A DNA stretch of 64,000 nucleotides. It comes from Isoetes taiwanensis. Taxonomy: Eukaryota; Streptophyta; Lycopodiopsida; Isoetales; Isoetaceae. The position numbers and the translations under genes were made by a program. Position 1 is the stretch's first letter, and each line of letters starts with the position of its first letter. This document shows, piece after piece, positions 1 to 11,169 of this stretch. The stretch is taken from positions 12,044,134-12,108,133 of the forward strand of contig JAJEKV010000028.1 in assembly GCA_021234155.1 (NCBI GenBank), in the 5' to 3' direction. The notes under the pieces were generated by a model. The model saw only the letters and a program-made list of their open reading frames with translations, was not told the origin of the DNA and did not search any database.

Positions 1-735
1 GGGTATTTTGAGATAAGAAGAGCTTTAAGATACTCAATACCTGATAGAGCATTTGATTGCACAACAGCAACTCGGGAGCCTCAGAAGGAACTGCAGAAGT
101 ATGAAATAAAACCCTAAAGGTCAATTTACAAAAAGAAATGTACTTGGATCACATCGTTGTTGACCAAACAGATATAATTGAATGACAAAAAGAACAATGA
201 AGCAAATACTACTGGCATGGTTGCTCATGTTCATCATCACAAGCCTTTGAATAAAATCACTCATAAGTCAGTACTCGGCATATTGGTAGAATAGAACTAT
301 CACACATAGAAAATTGCATAGAGGTATCTTACACACTCATTGGCACCAGCATCAAGCTACTGCCCTAGAATTAACATGGATACCAACAAAATCAAATGGT
401 TTCCTAATGGAACTAAAAAATATCAAATTTTTGTTGACTATCAAAGAGAAAATGCCAAATACTATATCCATCATGTAGAATGATATAATCAAACTTTAGA
501 ACCTAAACTTTGGCATCGATTACCTAAAAAAATCGATCAGCCAATCTAGCAACCGGTGCTCGTGCCAGGGCTTGCTCTCGATGATTTTATGCTGCTAATG
601 CCGCAAGGCATGGTTCCAAAAGTCCTTCTCTGGGTACATATTTTCTTTCTCTGAGTATCAACAGTCAGAAGGTGGAGACAAGAAATATCTTAATCATGGT
701 TGTCTGACGAGGGACATAGCTCTAAAGTTGATCGC
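1..735. other. AT-rich stretch without a recognisable gene
   Basis: I see no convincing coding exon, RNA gene or terminal repeat here. The right end runs into the LINE reverse-transcriptase remnant that becomes readable from about 740, so part of it may be upstream ORF2 sequence that has decayed beyond recognition. Confidence 0.4.
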
Positions 736-1672
736 GTCCGTATTGTATACATGGAAGATCTCAAGCATGAAAAGGCTCAAGCAACATCTCATAACCACTT
801 CTAGGCTTTTTTCACTAAGAAACATCTTCCTTTTCAGTCAGAAATACGAGATGCAGTTTTATCTAGGATTCCCCCTATCATCTCTGACGAGCAGTGCGTA
901 TCAATAGAGGTGGCTATAACAGCTCATGATTTAGGTTTGGCGATCGTTGGACTAAAAAGAGGCAAGTGTCCAGGTTTGGAAGGTTTGCCAATTGAGTTCT
1001 TTGAGAAGTATTGGAAATGGCTAGAGCCAGATGTGTATGATGCTTTCTGTGACTTTGCGTGGTCTACTACTTTGGATAGAATTCTAAACACAGGTGCCAT
1101 CTAACTCATCTCTAAGGTCAAGGATCCTCAGACTATTTTCAGACTGGCGACCGATCACCTTATTGTCATCTGTATATAAGATCTTTGCAAAGCAGGTGAA
1201 GAACATCTTGGACGAGTCCCAGACATTCTTTCAAAAAGATGATGAACAATGTTGCTACTGCTTACGATAAAATCTATTGGGCATGTAAGCAAAACCTTCC
1301 AATTGTGTACCTTAAGCTTGATTTTATGAAGGCTTACGACAGTGTTAGCTGGGAGTTCAAGCGTCGACGTATGCTAAGACTAGAATTTGGGATTCACATC
1401 AGACATTATGAAGTTGCATGTCTCTGCTCGGGTGATTGTTATGTTCTATGGTGAGCCGTCAGAGGTCTTCTCACTTGGTCGTGGTATTCGCCAGGGATGC
1501 CCTTTAGCATCATTGCTCTTCACAATTGTCGCAGAGGCTTTATCGCAGTTATTCATTATTGCAACCACAAAGGGACTTCTCCATGGGCTCACAATGGAGG
1601 ACGGCATACAAAAGATTTGCAATCAATATGCAGATGACACGTTTCCTACATCAAATGCCAACAAATAGGATC
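736..1672 (+). pseudogene. LINE (L1-type) ORF2 reverse-transcriptase remnant
   Basis: Pieces of a non-LTR retrotransposon reverse transcriptase can be read in order across several frames. They are an N-terminal stretch with GLPIEFFEKYW (about 980-1015), the palm stretch LDFMKAYDSVSW (about 1317-1352), the GIRQGCPLASLLFTI block (about 1483-1527) and the catalytic box QYADD (about 1624-1638). In L1-type elements the two Asp residues of YADD bind the metals for target-primed reverse transcription. At least three frame changes and several stops lie between these blocks, so it is dead. The reading ends soon after YADD, where a different LINE fragment in the same orientation begins, so this copy is truncated before its thumb and zinc-finger regions. 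Confidence 0.85.
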
Positions 1673-1673
1673 T

Positions 1674-2760
1674 GTGCCTCCGTATGGTATCTCGGAACTG
1701 TCGGGCTTGCATTGGCAAAAAGGGGAGAGTCTCAACTCTATTGCACCAGATATGGATCTCATTTTCCTCATGGAAACATGGGAACATGCAGGGCACAAAC
1801 TGTCAGACCTCCCATGGCTATCTGCATTTCTCAATGTTCAACGAGTGCACAGGCAAGCGAGGGCATGGAGGGGTAGCCTGCTACTATCGTGCAACCTTGG
1901 TGCAGTCAATCTCGCTGCACAGAATAGACAGGTACAATCGTTACTTGTGGGTGCGCGTGCAGCATGACAGTGGCAGCATCCTCTTTGTAGCAGCATGCTA
2001 CTTTCCACATGCCGAGAGCAACTTCTATAACACTCATCTGAGTGTGGATAGATTAGAGCCCTATGTCGATCTATATGATGATATACAACAACACAAACAG
2101 TTGGGCAAGGTCATGCTACTTGGAGACTTTAATGCACGCACAGGAGCCGAGCAGATCCCGAAATTTGAGCCCCTGGCAGAGGACGTCTTGCAGTTGAATC
2201 CCGCAAAGGTGGCTTGGTCAAGGATATCAGATGACAACCATATTTCACGCTACAGCAGATAGTTGTTGTTGTTGGGTAGTATATTGACCTGGTTATTTGC
2301 AATGGGTTGGCACAACGGCCGTTTTTCAGCCGCTGCACTTGTAGATAGGAGAATTAAGGGGGCAGTTCTAGTGTCGTGGAGTATGTGCTGATAGAGGAAC
2401 AGGATCTGCACCTGGTTACCCATTTTTGCATTGGAACAAACACTCAGGGCGAAGAAGTGAACTCAGACAATCAGCCCCTTTTCTTGCATGTACATTGCCA
2501 GCCTCCCCGTGCATCCATTGCCCCAACATCCCAGGGGCGCCCCGGCTGCGCCTGAATTATGACCATGCAGAGACCTATGCCCGAATGCTTGAGCATGATT
2601 TGGAGGGACTACTGCAGCTCCCCACACTTCAGCAGCAATCTGTCCAGCTGACTCACATGCTTCTGACAGCTCCTCAAAGATGCTTTGGGAGAAGCCACTC
2701 ACGGAGGACCTCGGGCGCTATTACTCGTTTTGTATGGTCTGTACCCACTTGACATGATCA
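1674..2760 (+). pseudogene. LINE endonuclease domain remnant (second LINE type)
   Basis: An apurinic-type (EEP) endonuclease fragment of a LINE. One frame gives MDLIFLMETWEHAG (about 1752-1793). The next frame gives GHGGVACYYR, YLWVRV, AACYFPHAES and the family-typical LLGDFNARTG (about 2118-2147), the loop holding catalytic Asp and Asn residues. Past about 2530 the frame LRLNYDHAETYARMLEHDLE matches the linker seen in the minus-strand LINE at 62.1-62.4 kb (DYRKQAEYESVLERELQ), so the two copies belong to the same broad LINE class. The frameshift near 1840 and stops near 2260-2400 make it a pseudogene. It abuts the L1-type remnant, showing a composite of two elements. Confidence 0.8.
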
Positions 2761-3009
2761 GGAGTCTGCTGATATGTGATAGGCTCTGACTTGTGCCATT
2801 GAGCCAAAATTACAGTGGGCATCTGTTGTACTATTGGCAATATTATCAGCTGATGGAAGAATGACATTTCATAGATTATCCTATCCTAAATAACACTTAT
2901 AACAGGTGGAAGAATGGAGTCTTACATCTGAATTAGCTGATGGACGTCTCTAAACAACTCAATGTCTAGTTGTTGGACCTAGTTTGGCTTATTGGATCAT
3001 GCCATCTCC

Positions 3010-3500
3010 AACCTTTCATGTCTTGAGGATAGCCAATGCCCGATCAGCAAATTTCCCTACTTTGTCAAGCTTTTCCCTGGGAATGGTTGCACAAGCAAGG
3101 CAACCAAAACACTCAAAATAAAACGCATCAGGCTTCTTGGTGTAACACTCATATGGTGTTTTACGTTCCTTGAAGAGAGCATATACAATCCTATTTGAGT
3201 ATGTGATGTTGTCATAACAGCCTGCCCAAAAGTGAGCTCTATGTACCATGATAGCAAGCAAACTTTGATGTCTCCTCTTAACTACTGCATTTTGAACATG
3301 ACCATAGGATACAATCAATTTGTTCTGTAAAACTTGTCTGAAACAAATTCACACTTGTTACCACTTCTATTTTAGTTTCAAACTTTTCAACCATGGCCAC
3401 AAACTATTGAAACTTTGGAAAGGCTTCAGACTTGTATTTCATGATCGTGAACTAGAAGAAGTAGAGGTAGGCATGTAACAAATATCAGTATCTGCTAAAA
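3010..3500 (-). pseudogene. Ty1/copia integrase fragment
   Basis: The minus strand from 3318 encodes about 100 residues resembling the second half of a copia integrase core. NAVVKRRHQSLL stands where copia elements have NGVVERRHRSLL, followed by ITYSNRIVYALFKERKTPYE and FGCLACATIPREKLDKVGK, as in the usual stretch downstream of the catalytic Glu. The Glu normally found in VERRH is Lys here, so this copy would be inactive. Weak similarity continues upstream to about 3500 with stops. No LTR, RT or gag is visible nearby. Confidence 0.75.
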
Positions 3501-4405
3501 TCATCAACTGATATGAGAAATGCATCTGCTTAGTTCACATGGTCAGAGTAAAGAGATTTATTTGTGTTGAGCTGTAAGTTTTAAGATGCAATATCTTTGA
3601 TCCCACATTAGAATTCAATTTCAGTTAATAGCATATTTACCATTGTTGAGAAAATTTTGTGGTAATTCAATGAGTGTGACGTTAGAGTTTAGAGTTCACT
3701 AAAAAGAGCAGTTCGACATGTTTGTTTTTGGATTGATCATGCTTTTAAATTTAGGAAAAGAGCATAATCCATGTAGTTCTTGTAGCTTCAATTCCTCAGG
3801 GAAGGTTAATAGGCTGGGCCAGAAAAGGTATGACACAGTTAAATCAACATGCTACATTTCTACATCGAAATTGTGAAAGCCTACAACTCATAGTTTGCTT
3901 TCCCATAAAATGGCTTTGTTAATGATATGAACAAAATGAGGCCAATGTTAAGACAAAGATCTCAGAATGTGTATACTCTAAGAGACACCTGACAATGAGC
4001 TGTGAAGTAATTGTCGAGCTTGAATTTGATGACTCGATATGAAGCAAGTAGAGACATGATCAGCAATGAGCTAGTGTTTCAGATATTTTGACAGCGTTCG
4101 AAATGCATCCATAGATAGAAAACATTAGCTCACAGAATTGGTAGTACTTATCCAAAACTCCTTGTTAATCATTTAATTTCATGGAAATTTTATGCAAGTG
4201 GACGATGCAGAAATGGAAGGGGGCAAAAATGCAAATATACCAAAGCCTTTAGCTATTATTCTTGTAAGACCGAACTGAAAACATAACCTTATATCTGCAT
4301 TTTATTTTTTGGAGCTTAAACGAGTATTGTAACGATTCTTAAATTTTAAGAATTCTTGAATTAAGGAGTTTTATTTATTTTGCATCATGTTTAGTTCTAA
4401 TGTAG

Positions 4406-4816
4406 ATGGATGAGATTTTGCAAGACCCGTTTAATGTTGCGGTGCGGATACTCTCAGAGATATACAAAGTGGCGAGGGGGATAGAGGAACAGATTATAGA
4501 GGTACAGGATACTGTTGGTATTATCCAGCTTGCAAGGAAGTTGAACCAAAGGTTTGACCAGATTATGAGGGATCACGAGCAGCCATTGGAGCAGCGGCGC
4601 AGCACGGGGATGATCACACATGTTACACATCAGACACCAGTATCGTCCTCAAGCCATGACACCACCCCCTCTATTCTATTCTATTCTATTCTATTCTATT
4701 CTATTCTATTCTATTCTATGGGTCCTACATCGACGGATCCTATAGATACACCTAGAAATTCGGCAGATCCTACCTTTATAACTTCCACAAGTTCTAGAGG
4801 TAGAGGGAGGCCATGA
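4406..4816 (+). pseudogene. Unrecognised ORF interrupted by a (TATTC)n tract
   Basis: A 136-residue open frame. Residues 1-65 look like a soluble, partly helical protein (MDEILQDPFNVAVRILSEIY...). Residues about 89-104 are pure translation of an (ATTCT)n pentanucleotide run at about 4673-4719, and the end is Ser/Thr-rich with a closing RGRGRP. I do not recognise the family. It opens the series of broken coding pieces assigned to a probable CACTA element, and the microsatellite suggests the frame is no longer under selection. Confidence 0.35.
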
Positions 4817-5127
4817 CCCCCACCTTCATGCGAGAAGCAGCCTGTGCAGGTATGCATAGATATTACATTTTCTGTATTTTGCTTCTTTTATTTCTTGTTC
4901 TTTTCTTATGATATTGCATGTTGGTTGCTTTCTAGATTGGTATCTTTAAATATGAACCAGACACAAAAATTATACAAGGTACTACAGGTCTTCCTTCAAT
5001 GGTTATAAGCAATTTGGGGAACGGGGTCAAGGGTTTTTGCAAAATCCATAAAGAGGATCACCAACAATTTGTTTTAGTGGAAAGAACCACATAAGCACAT
5101 GAACCAACAAAATAGATCGCATATTGA

Positions 5128-5340
5128 AGAAGTACGTTTGTATCTAGATACTTTTATTGTTATTTAGTGATATTCCAGAAGTTTGTAACTAAGTTTTTTT
5201 GTACCTAGATTCTTTCATTGTTATTTAGTGATATTCAAGAAGTTTGTAACTAGATTTTTTTATTGTTATTTATTATTAATATTGTAGAAGTTTGTAACTA
5301 GATTTTTTTATGGTTATTTAATCGTAACAATGTAGGTATT
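5128..5340 (+). repeat. Tandem repeat, about 60 bp unit, 3-4 copies
   Basis: The phrase AGAAGTTTGTAACTAGATT followed by TTTTATTGTTATTTA recurs at about 5177, 5240 and 5287, with a weaker first copy near 5128. Units are AT-rich and differ by small indels. The array sits between coding pieces of the probable CACTA element, probably within an intron. Confidence 0.7.
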
Positions 5341-6429
5341 GAGAGACTCAGCATGATGTTGGATTTGATAAATTTGAAGTGAAACGCAAGATGTCCGCTG
5401 TTTTGAGGTAATCATATAGAAATTTATAAAATACAATATCAATGCATTATATTTAAGATGATTCGATATTTTGGAAGTGTTTATACGTTGTTAGAGTTGA
5501 AACTCATGTTTCAATTCTATGGTTTTGTAGGACACGATGTTATAGAATGAAGCAAAAAGCTATGATGTCTTTGGAGAAGAACACTCCAAAGCCTGAACGA
5601 GCAAGTGATTTATGAGTGGGCAATTAAAGAAGCCAAATTGGATAAGGCAGGAGATAAAAGACATGCACAACAAAAAGTAGCAGCTGCATAAGTTCTATAG
5701 TTACTTGATGTAACTAGATTATTATTAAAAACTTTATTGAAGTGGTTACACTATAGTGCTAGAAAGGAAGATACTGGTGCGGCCCGTCGACTTAGTAGTG
5801 GTGGTGAACTTACATTTGCCACGAAGTTTGTAAGTTTTCTAACTTTCCTTTTTTTTTTTTTTGGTTTCTATTATTCGAGTATAAATAACGCTCACACATC
5901 TTTTATATTGTTTCATTTCAGTACTAAAAATATGGAAAAGAGCCAATATTTGACCATTCGCTAAAAGAACGTCGTTTGCTAAGTTGGAGCTTTATCTTGC
6001 TCAGCATAACACATGGCCCATGCACCATACTGATGAAGAAGTAAGTTCATACGACATTATTTACGCAATGACATTATTTACGCAATTATTTAATCATAAT
6101 TCTTTTGCAAAGAATTATGGGCAACTAGGCGATGAAGGAGGGGGTGATATTGATGTTTCTAACGTGGATTCTGCTGACGATAGCATTCCCCTTGACATAG
6201 AGGGTGATAAGATATATGCATGTGTGGGATTATTTTGATGGAGACGACGATATGAGCAGTAGCTATGTTGCATAAACATGTTGAAACAATTTGAGCCATA
6301 TTTTTCTTGTATACGTTATTTTGTATCATGTAATCAATTTTTCATTGTATTCTTTTACTTCTTGGAGATACTCATTCCCTCCCCTCCCCCCTCCCCTCCC
6401 TTTTTTTTTTTAAATTTAATTTATTTGCA

Positions 6430-6657
6430 ATTGACACCCGTGACAACGAACCATGGGTACAAGTGAAAATCACTCGTGACATATGACAATTGCAAATACA
6501 CGTGGTATAAATATTAATTGGTGACACGCGACAATTATGATTAAATTTTATTACACGTCGCAAATATTGCATTAGTAACACGTGACAGAATAACATTTTG
6601 TAACGTGTTACAAGTGGTTCTTGGTTGGTAACGCATCACAAATGACCTTTTGTGGTG
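6430..6657 (+). repeat. Subterminal repeats and right terminus of the CACTA-like element
   Basis: A motif of the form GTRACACGTGACAAT recurs about seven times at roughly 30-40 bp spacing (near 6434, 6475, 6520, 6552, 6572, 6600 and 6628), with variants such as GACACGCGACAATT and AACGCATCACAAAT. Such arrays are the transposase-binding zones of CACTA elements. The outermost bases read TTTTGTGGTG. Confidence 0.6.
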
Positions 6658-6969
6658 CAAATAAAAAAATACCAATTAATGTATTTTCGTTACAACAAAT
6701 GTTACAAACTATATTATATTCTATTAGTGAGTGGCCAAGTCAGCTTAGTAGTACCTATGTCTATATAGCATCATTAGTGCTAGCCTCAAAGATCAAAGTA
6801 CATGAGCTCATTGCAAGTCCAGAACTTTATATGGGCGAGTACTGAGGAAGGTGTTGTGATTAAGATGGCTTGGTCAAAATGTATCCTTCTAAAATGGGCA
6901 AATGGTCTGGATATGATGGACTTCTTACTGCAAACCAAAGTCCTTATTTCAAAGTTCATTTGGAGACTC

Positions 6970-8228
6970 CTGAATGGTAAAAATGGCTCCTAGTTTAAAC
7001 CTTCTTCGACAAGCTCTTGGTCATTGTAACCCTCTAGGCAAGAAGACAGTCAAAGCAGTTCTGCCTTGGATATTATTTCAATCTCTGCAGCATTTTCCAA
7101 ATGCTTCTCCATTTCTGCGTGGATTATTGGCACTATTTATTGGCACTATTGGCATTATTGACACTATGGGAGGTCTATTGACACCTCTTTTAGCCATGTT
7201 CTTCCTTCCTTCCTTCCTTCTATCCACACCCTATTGGAGACTCCATGGTTCTACTGGCTGCATCAGTTCTCCCCTTATATAGAGAAGATGGGTTCTTGCA
7301 GGTGTCATCTCTATTCAAGTATAGTATAAAGTCGGTCGCCTATTGTCTTGGCCTGAATTTCAAGGAAAATTTATACTCTTTTGTTTGGATGTGTATGTAT
7401 AGGAGAAGGTCGCAGAAAATTTGCCTCTTCAGGTTGGTGTTACCAAAAGGCTGACTTGGGACTATCACAAAAATATTCACAAAGGCAAGCACTTTGTCAA
7501 ATCACTATATTGCCTCCTCTTAGCACCACGATCCCTCCCCTCGCCTGATGGGTGGCGCCTACATGTTCCACAACACAACATGACACTGGCTTTGGGATAA
7601 GTTGCTCCATCCTAAAAGTTTAGTACTTTGGTGTCAGGTTATCCACAGGTGCTACGTGTTACTGCCTTCCCGCATCGTTATGATCTTCACATATCTGCAA
7701 TATGCCTGCTCTGCCTTTTAGACGTTGAGACTCTTGAGCATTATCTTTTTTATTGTCCAGAGATTTCACCAACGTGGTCCTGGCTACAAGTTTAGTTCAA
7801 CAGCGCGTTGGACTGCCATTCCATCCTCTTGGCATCTATCCCAATGCATGGCCCCGAGCTAAATAGAGGGCATTCCATCTTGGTTCTGGTTGGTTCCTGT
7901 GGTCGATATGGGAGCATCGCAGACGCCACATTTTTCAGGGTGTTTACTCATTTGCACATGGTGTCATTGTCGTGGCCTAAAAAAAAAAATGATACGGCTT
8001 ATGAGTGTTCCTTCCTTGAGTCAGCAGTGACGATTTGGATTCAAGATCTTCAAATTGGTTCTTATTGTTAGTCTCTTATTCTGGAGTAAGTACATTGTGC
8101 TTCAGGCTCGTGCTCTTGTGGCATCTTCTTGTGCTTACACAGTTAGATGAGTCATGTAAATTCTGTACTTTTCATATATCTAAATAATAAACTATTTTGC
8201 TTTCATTCAAAAAAAAAAAAAAAAAAAA
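6970..8228 (+). pseudogene. 3' end of an L1-type LINE (zinc-binding domain and poly(A))
   Basis: Between about 7600 and 7790 a frame reads HRYDLHISAICLLCLLDVETLEHYLFYCPE (in two pieces here), matching the RT zinc-binding domain at the C terminus of plant L1 ORF2, with paired Cys, then His and Cys. Upstream frames from about 7000 are fragmentary ORF2 sequence. A 3' UTR with AATAATAAA follows, ending in a poly(A) run of about 20 at 8209-8228, which defines the 3' end and the + orientation. The body has many stops and is dead. Confidence 0.75.
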
Positions 8229-9150
8229 CTAGTGGTAAGGTAGGCTTGGGGCAAAGGAATAGAAGGAAAAGAAAAAAGGAGGGGGTAAATGCGAAGAGGA
8301 GGACCATTGGATTCAATGGTTAAGGCATGTTGAAGGTTTTGAGTTAGAAATTAAATTGCGAGGGTTTGTAATACATAAAGAATGTGCAATGATCTTATAA
8401 GTGTTGTAGCAAATTCAATGGCCAAGCTCTTAGATGGCAACATTAAATTATATGTATTTGAAGTAGCTTATATTACCTTGAAGGAAAAACTTGGTGTTTT
8501 ACTTCTATTATCGTGTCTTTTTTTAAGACTTCCATTTAGGAAGTTAACCTGGATGACAGTTCAGACATGTTTGTTTCTAGACCTTTAGTACGCCAACAAT
8601 TTCTTTAAGTCTATAAGCTTAAGGCAAAACCTGATTTTTTACTTCTACTATCATGTCTTATTTTATGGGTGATGGCTTTAGCATTTCAAATTTGGGTGAT
8701 GGCTTTCTCAAATCAAAGCTAACCATGAAGCTTTGACGCATTCTCTAATGTCATTTTGTCTCGTAGAAATGAAGTTCTATTGTGTGGGGAAAAATCTTCA
8801 TATATACAATGGAAGGAATCACTCTTAAGAAAGATGAATGACGATAATTTGAATCCATTTTACATTCTTTAATCTTTGCAATTCTCGTCCAAATTGACCA
8901 TATGTTGTTGTTATGGCAATCCATGAAATTTGCTTTCCTTTCTAGCAAATAGTCAATGTAGTGTAAATGCTTCCTCTATGATACCAATCACATTTGCCAT
9001 ATGCATCAATCAGGGTTGCATTTATCGAGAAAAAGATCTATACATTGTCTGCATTGCTCGTGCTATAGCAGGCTCCAGGTTGTTATTTGAGGGAGAGGTA
9101 TCTTGCTAAGTGGTGGGAGAATAATAGTATCAGAGAATAAATCCACAAGA
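8229..9150. other. Intergenic AT-rich sequence, nothing recognised
   Basis: Begins directly after the L1 poly(A) tail. Short open frames here show no family features. A near-repeat of AAAACTTGGTGTTTTACTTCTA and GCAAAACCTGATTTTTTACTTC occurs about 140 bp apart (near 8486 and 8622), which may be an old local duplication. Confidence 0.3.
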
Positions 9151-9154
9151 ATAC

Positions 9155-9250
9155 ATGCATAGCATTTACATATAAAAGCAAAAGCATTATAGCAAAAGCA
9201 TTTACATATACATGCAAAAGCATTTACATATAAAAGCAAAAGCAAAAGCT
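9155..9250. repeat. Minisatellite of AAAGCATTTACATATA units
   Basis: The word GCATTTACATATA appears three times (near 9160, 9197 and 9221), separated by runs of GCAAAA. This gives an imperfect array of roughly 95 bp. Confidence 0.7.
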
Positions 9251-9900
9251 ACTTACCAGAGAAATAAATTAATCTTACTGTAATAACCAAAGCTTACGAC
9301 AACAACATCAGTAGAAAATGCATCATCAGCATAAATAATATTCTATTTCATCCCAAATTGAAAGTGGAGAACAACAAAGCATTGTGCAAAATGACATGTA
9401 TCAAATATTATTCACATTGGTAGTCCTAAAGCATGTGGGGGCATGAGCTACCATCATTTTGATTTGGTCTATGGCAAATAGAGTGCTACAGATGATAGGA
9501 AGCCAGGTATTATTGTTTCTAGTCCAACTCTATTTTGTAGAAGTATTTTGTTGAATCCTATTTCTCAAAAGCTGCAATATTTTGCGTCACACAACACATG
9601 AATATTCTAATCTTATTCTTGTCATGCTGAATGTAATAGGGTAATATCATGCATCATTCTAGAGTAGTAGGTTCTGCTAACCATAAATAGAAAATAACTG
9701 AGCACAAACAAGTGCCTTCCATAGCTACGATGTAATGGCAGCAATCAGGTCAGCTACAACCTTTTGCTGCTCCTCCATTCCATGAACTGACATCATGTGG
9801 CCAGTGATCCGTTTTTGCTTAACACAGAGGACCTATTTAGAAGATATTACTGTGCAAGTTCACATGTATCCATGTCACACATGGATACCTAGACATTTGA
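9251..9900. other. Gene-free stretch next to a PPR remnant
   Basis: No coding exon, RNA gene or repeat boundary is recognised. The last 150 bases may be decayed coding or 3' flank of the minus-strand PPR remnant that follows. Confidence 0.3.
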
Positions 9901-9904
9901 CTTC

Positions 9905-10390
9905 CCTCTTATATCCCTATGACACCATAGACATTTACCATTAACATATAGCCAGCAGCAACGTCATCAAAGCATTGCTTCCCTAGATTGACATTCCTAT
10001 CCATGGTATCCATTTGAAGGGTAGCCCCAAGCAAATTTTCTGCCTCCTCTAGACAACCTGCATGTCTCAAAAGATCAGTCATACTAGTAAAATGGCCCAC
10101 CTTGATTTTCTCTCATATTTTTTAAATACCATAGACCTTTCTTCATCAGGCCAACATGACTGCATGCTATAAGTGTACTTGCATTTGAGGCCTCATCTGG
10201 TTATCTGGCTTCATCTTGCATCTTATGGGAACATCCTCGTGTCAATACGCCTTCTCCATATTGGATGTATCCTGCAATCATTGTGTTCCATGATATGGCA
10301 TTTCTGTTTGACAAGGTGATCCATGGTCAAGTGGTTTGCCTTGAAACCCACTTGTCTTGTGCCCTTAATTTTCCTATTTCTGCCCAATGT
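9905..10390 (-). pseudogene. PPR (PLS/E-class) protein pseudogene
   Basis: Read on the minus strand, the order of motifs is that of a plant PLS-class pentatricopeptide-repeat protein. First comes NAISWNTMIAGYIQYGEG (near 10.3 kb), then ACSHVGLMKKGLWYL, then GHFTSMTDLLRHAGCLEEAE (from 10097), then NVNLGKQCFD and GYMLMVNVYG. These match the last repeat and E region (VSWNAMI, CSHAGL, HYACMVDLLGRAG, AGYVLLSNIY in family members). Such proteins bind organellar RNA for editing or processing. Stops and small frame changes near 10.1-10.2 kb break it, and neither the N-terminal repeats nor a DYW domain is present. Confidence 0.8.
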
Positions 10391-10439
10391 TTAAGTTTCT
10401 CATCTAGTACCTATAGTCATGTAATTGCTTGACTTATTC

Positions 10440-11130
10440 AATGTATATAAGGTACTTATTAGTGGGTTCATTAAAGGAAGCAAAACTGGACAAGTTAGTA
10501 TGCTTGTTGCTGATATGTCACTCAAGGGTTATTTCTCAGAGAGCATTATCCATTCACGGCATAGAAAAGGAAGTGATGATGTAGTGCGCAACTTCTAAAA
10601 GACACTGTTGACATGGGTGCTTCTAGCATGAAAGCAAGCGCCAACTCATTTGAAAATATTTGTAAAGTTGGTGGATTAAATGAAGCAACTATAGTATTGG
10701 ACAGTTTGATCGAGAAGGGGCGTCAGCTAAATATCAATACTGTAACTTGCCCCATGAAACTCATTGTAGGAAAGTAAGCCATCAAAGGCTATCAAGATTC
10801 TTCAATTCATGGTAGATAGAGGATATGTCTTTGATTTCACTGTCTAGAACAGGGTTACTAGTGCATTTTGCACAGCACGTGAAGTAGAAGAGGCTCATAA
10901 ATTCTTTGAAATCATGATATACCGAGGAATGGCGCCTTATATGGTCATGGTCTTAGTAGTGGTTTTTGTAAGGTGGCAAAACTTGAACAAGAGAGAGTTT
11001 TCTGTAAGACATGGTGCAGAATGGTTTTGTTCCAGATACGATTACATACATGATGCTCATTTATGGTCTTTATAACAGACAGATTAGACAATGCATATGA
11101 GCAAGTCAAGGCTTAAGCTGACAATGGCGA
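10440..11130 (+). pseudogene. PPR (P-class-like) protein pseudogene
   Basis: On the plus strand, frame-shifted fragments resemble tandem P-class PPR motifs: ICKVGGLNEATIVLDSLIEK (near 10.65-10.72 kb), AFCTAREVEEAHKFFEIM (near 10.87 kb) and SGFCKVAKLEQ (near 10.96 kb). They fit the consensus of 35-residue helical pairs with xxFCKxGxLxEA phrases. At least four stops or frameshifts are present. It lies next to, and in opposite orientation to, the PLS-class remnant, so the pair does not come from one transcript. Confidence 0.65.
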
Positions 11131-11169
11131 TAGGTTTGATATAGTTACTGAAATGGCTGAGATTTATTG

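Larger units (their letters stand above)
4380..6657 (+). mobile_element. 3' part of a probable CACTA (En/Spm) transposon
   Basis: The right end reads TTTTGTGGTG at 6648-6657. Its reverse complement, CACCACAAAA, is close to the CACTACAA terminus of CACTA elements. The preceding 230 bp carry the dense subterminal repeats expected of the class. Upstream, broken coding pieces (4406-4816, about 5340-5690, 5737-5964, 5984-6236) contain Arg/Gly and acidic patches and phrases such as ARKEDTGAARRLSSGGELTFATK. These recall the accessory Transposase_24 (TNP-like) proteins of plant CACTA elements, but I cannot prove the match. I did not find the left terminus, so the start is nominal. Confidence 0.5.
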
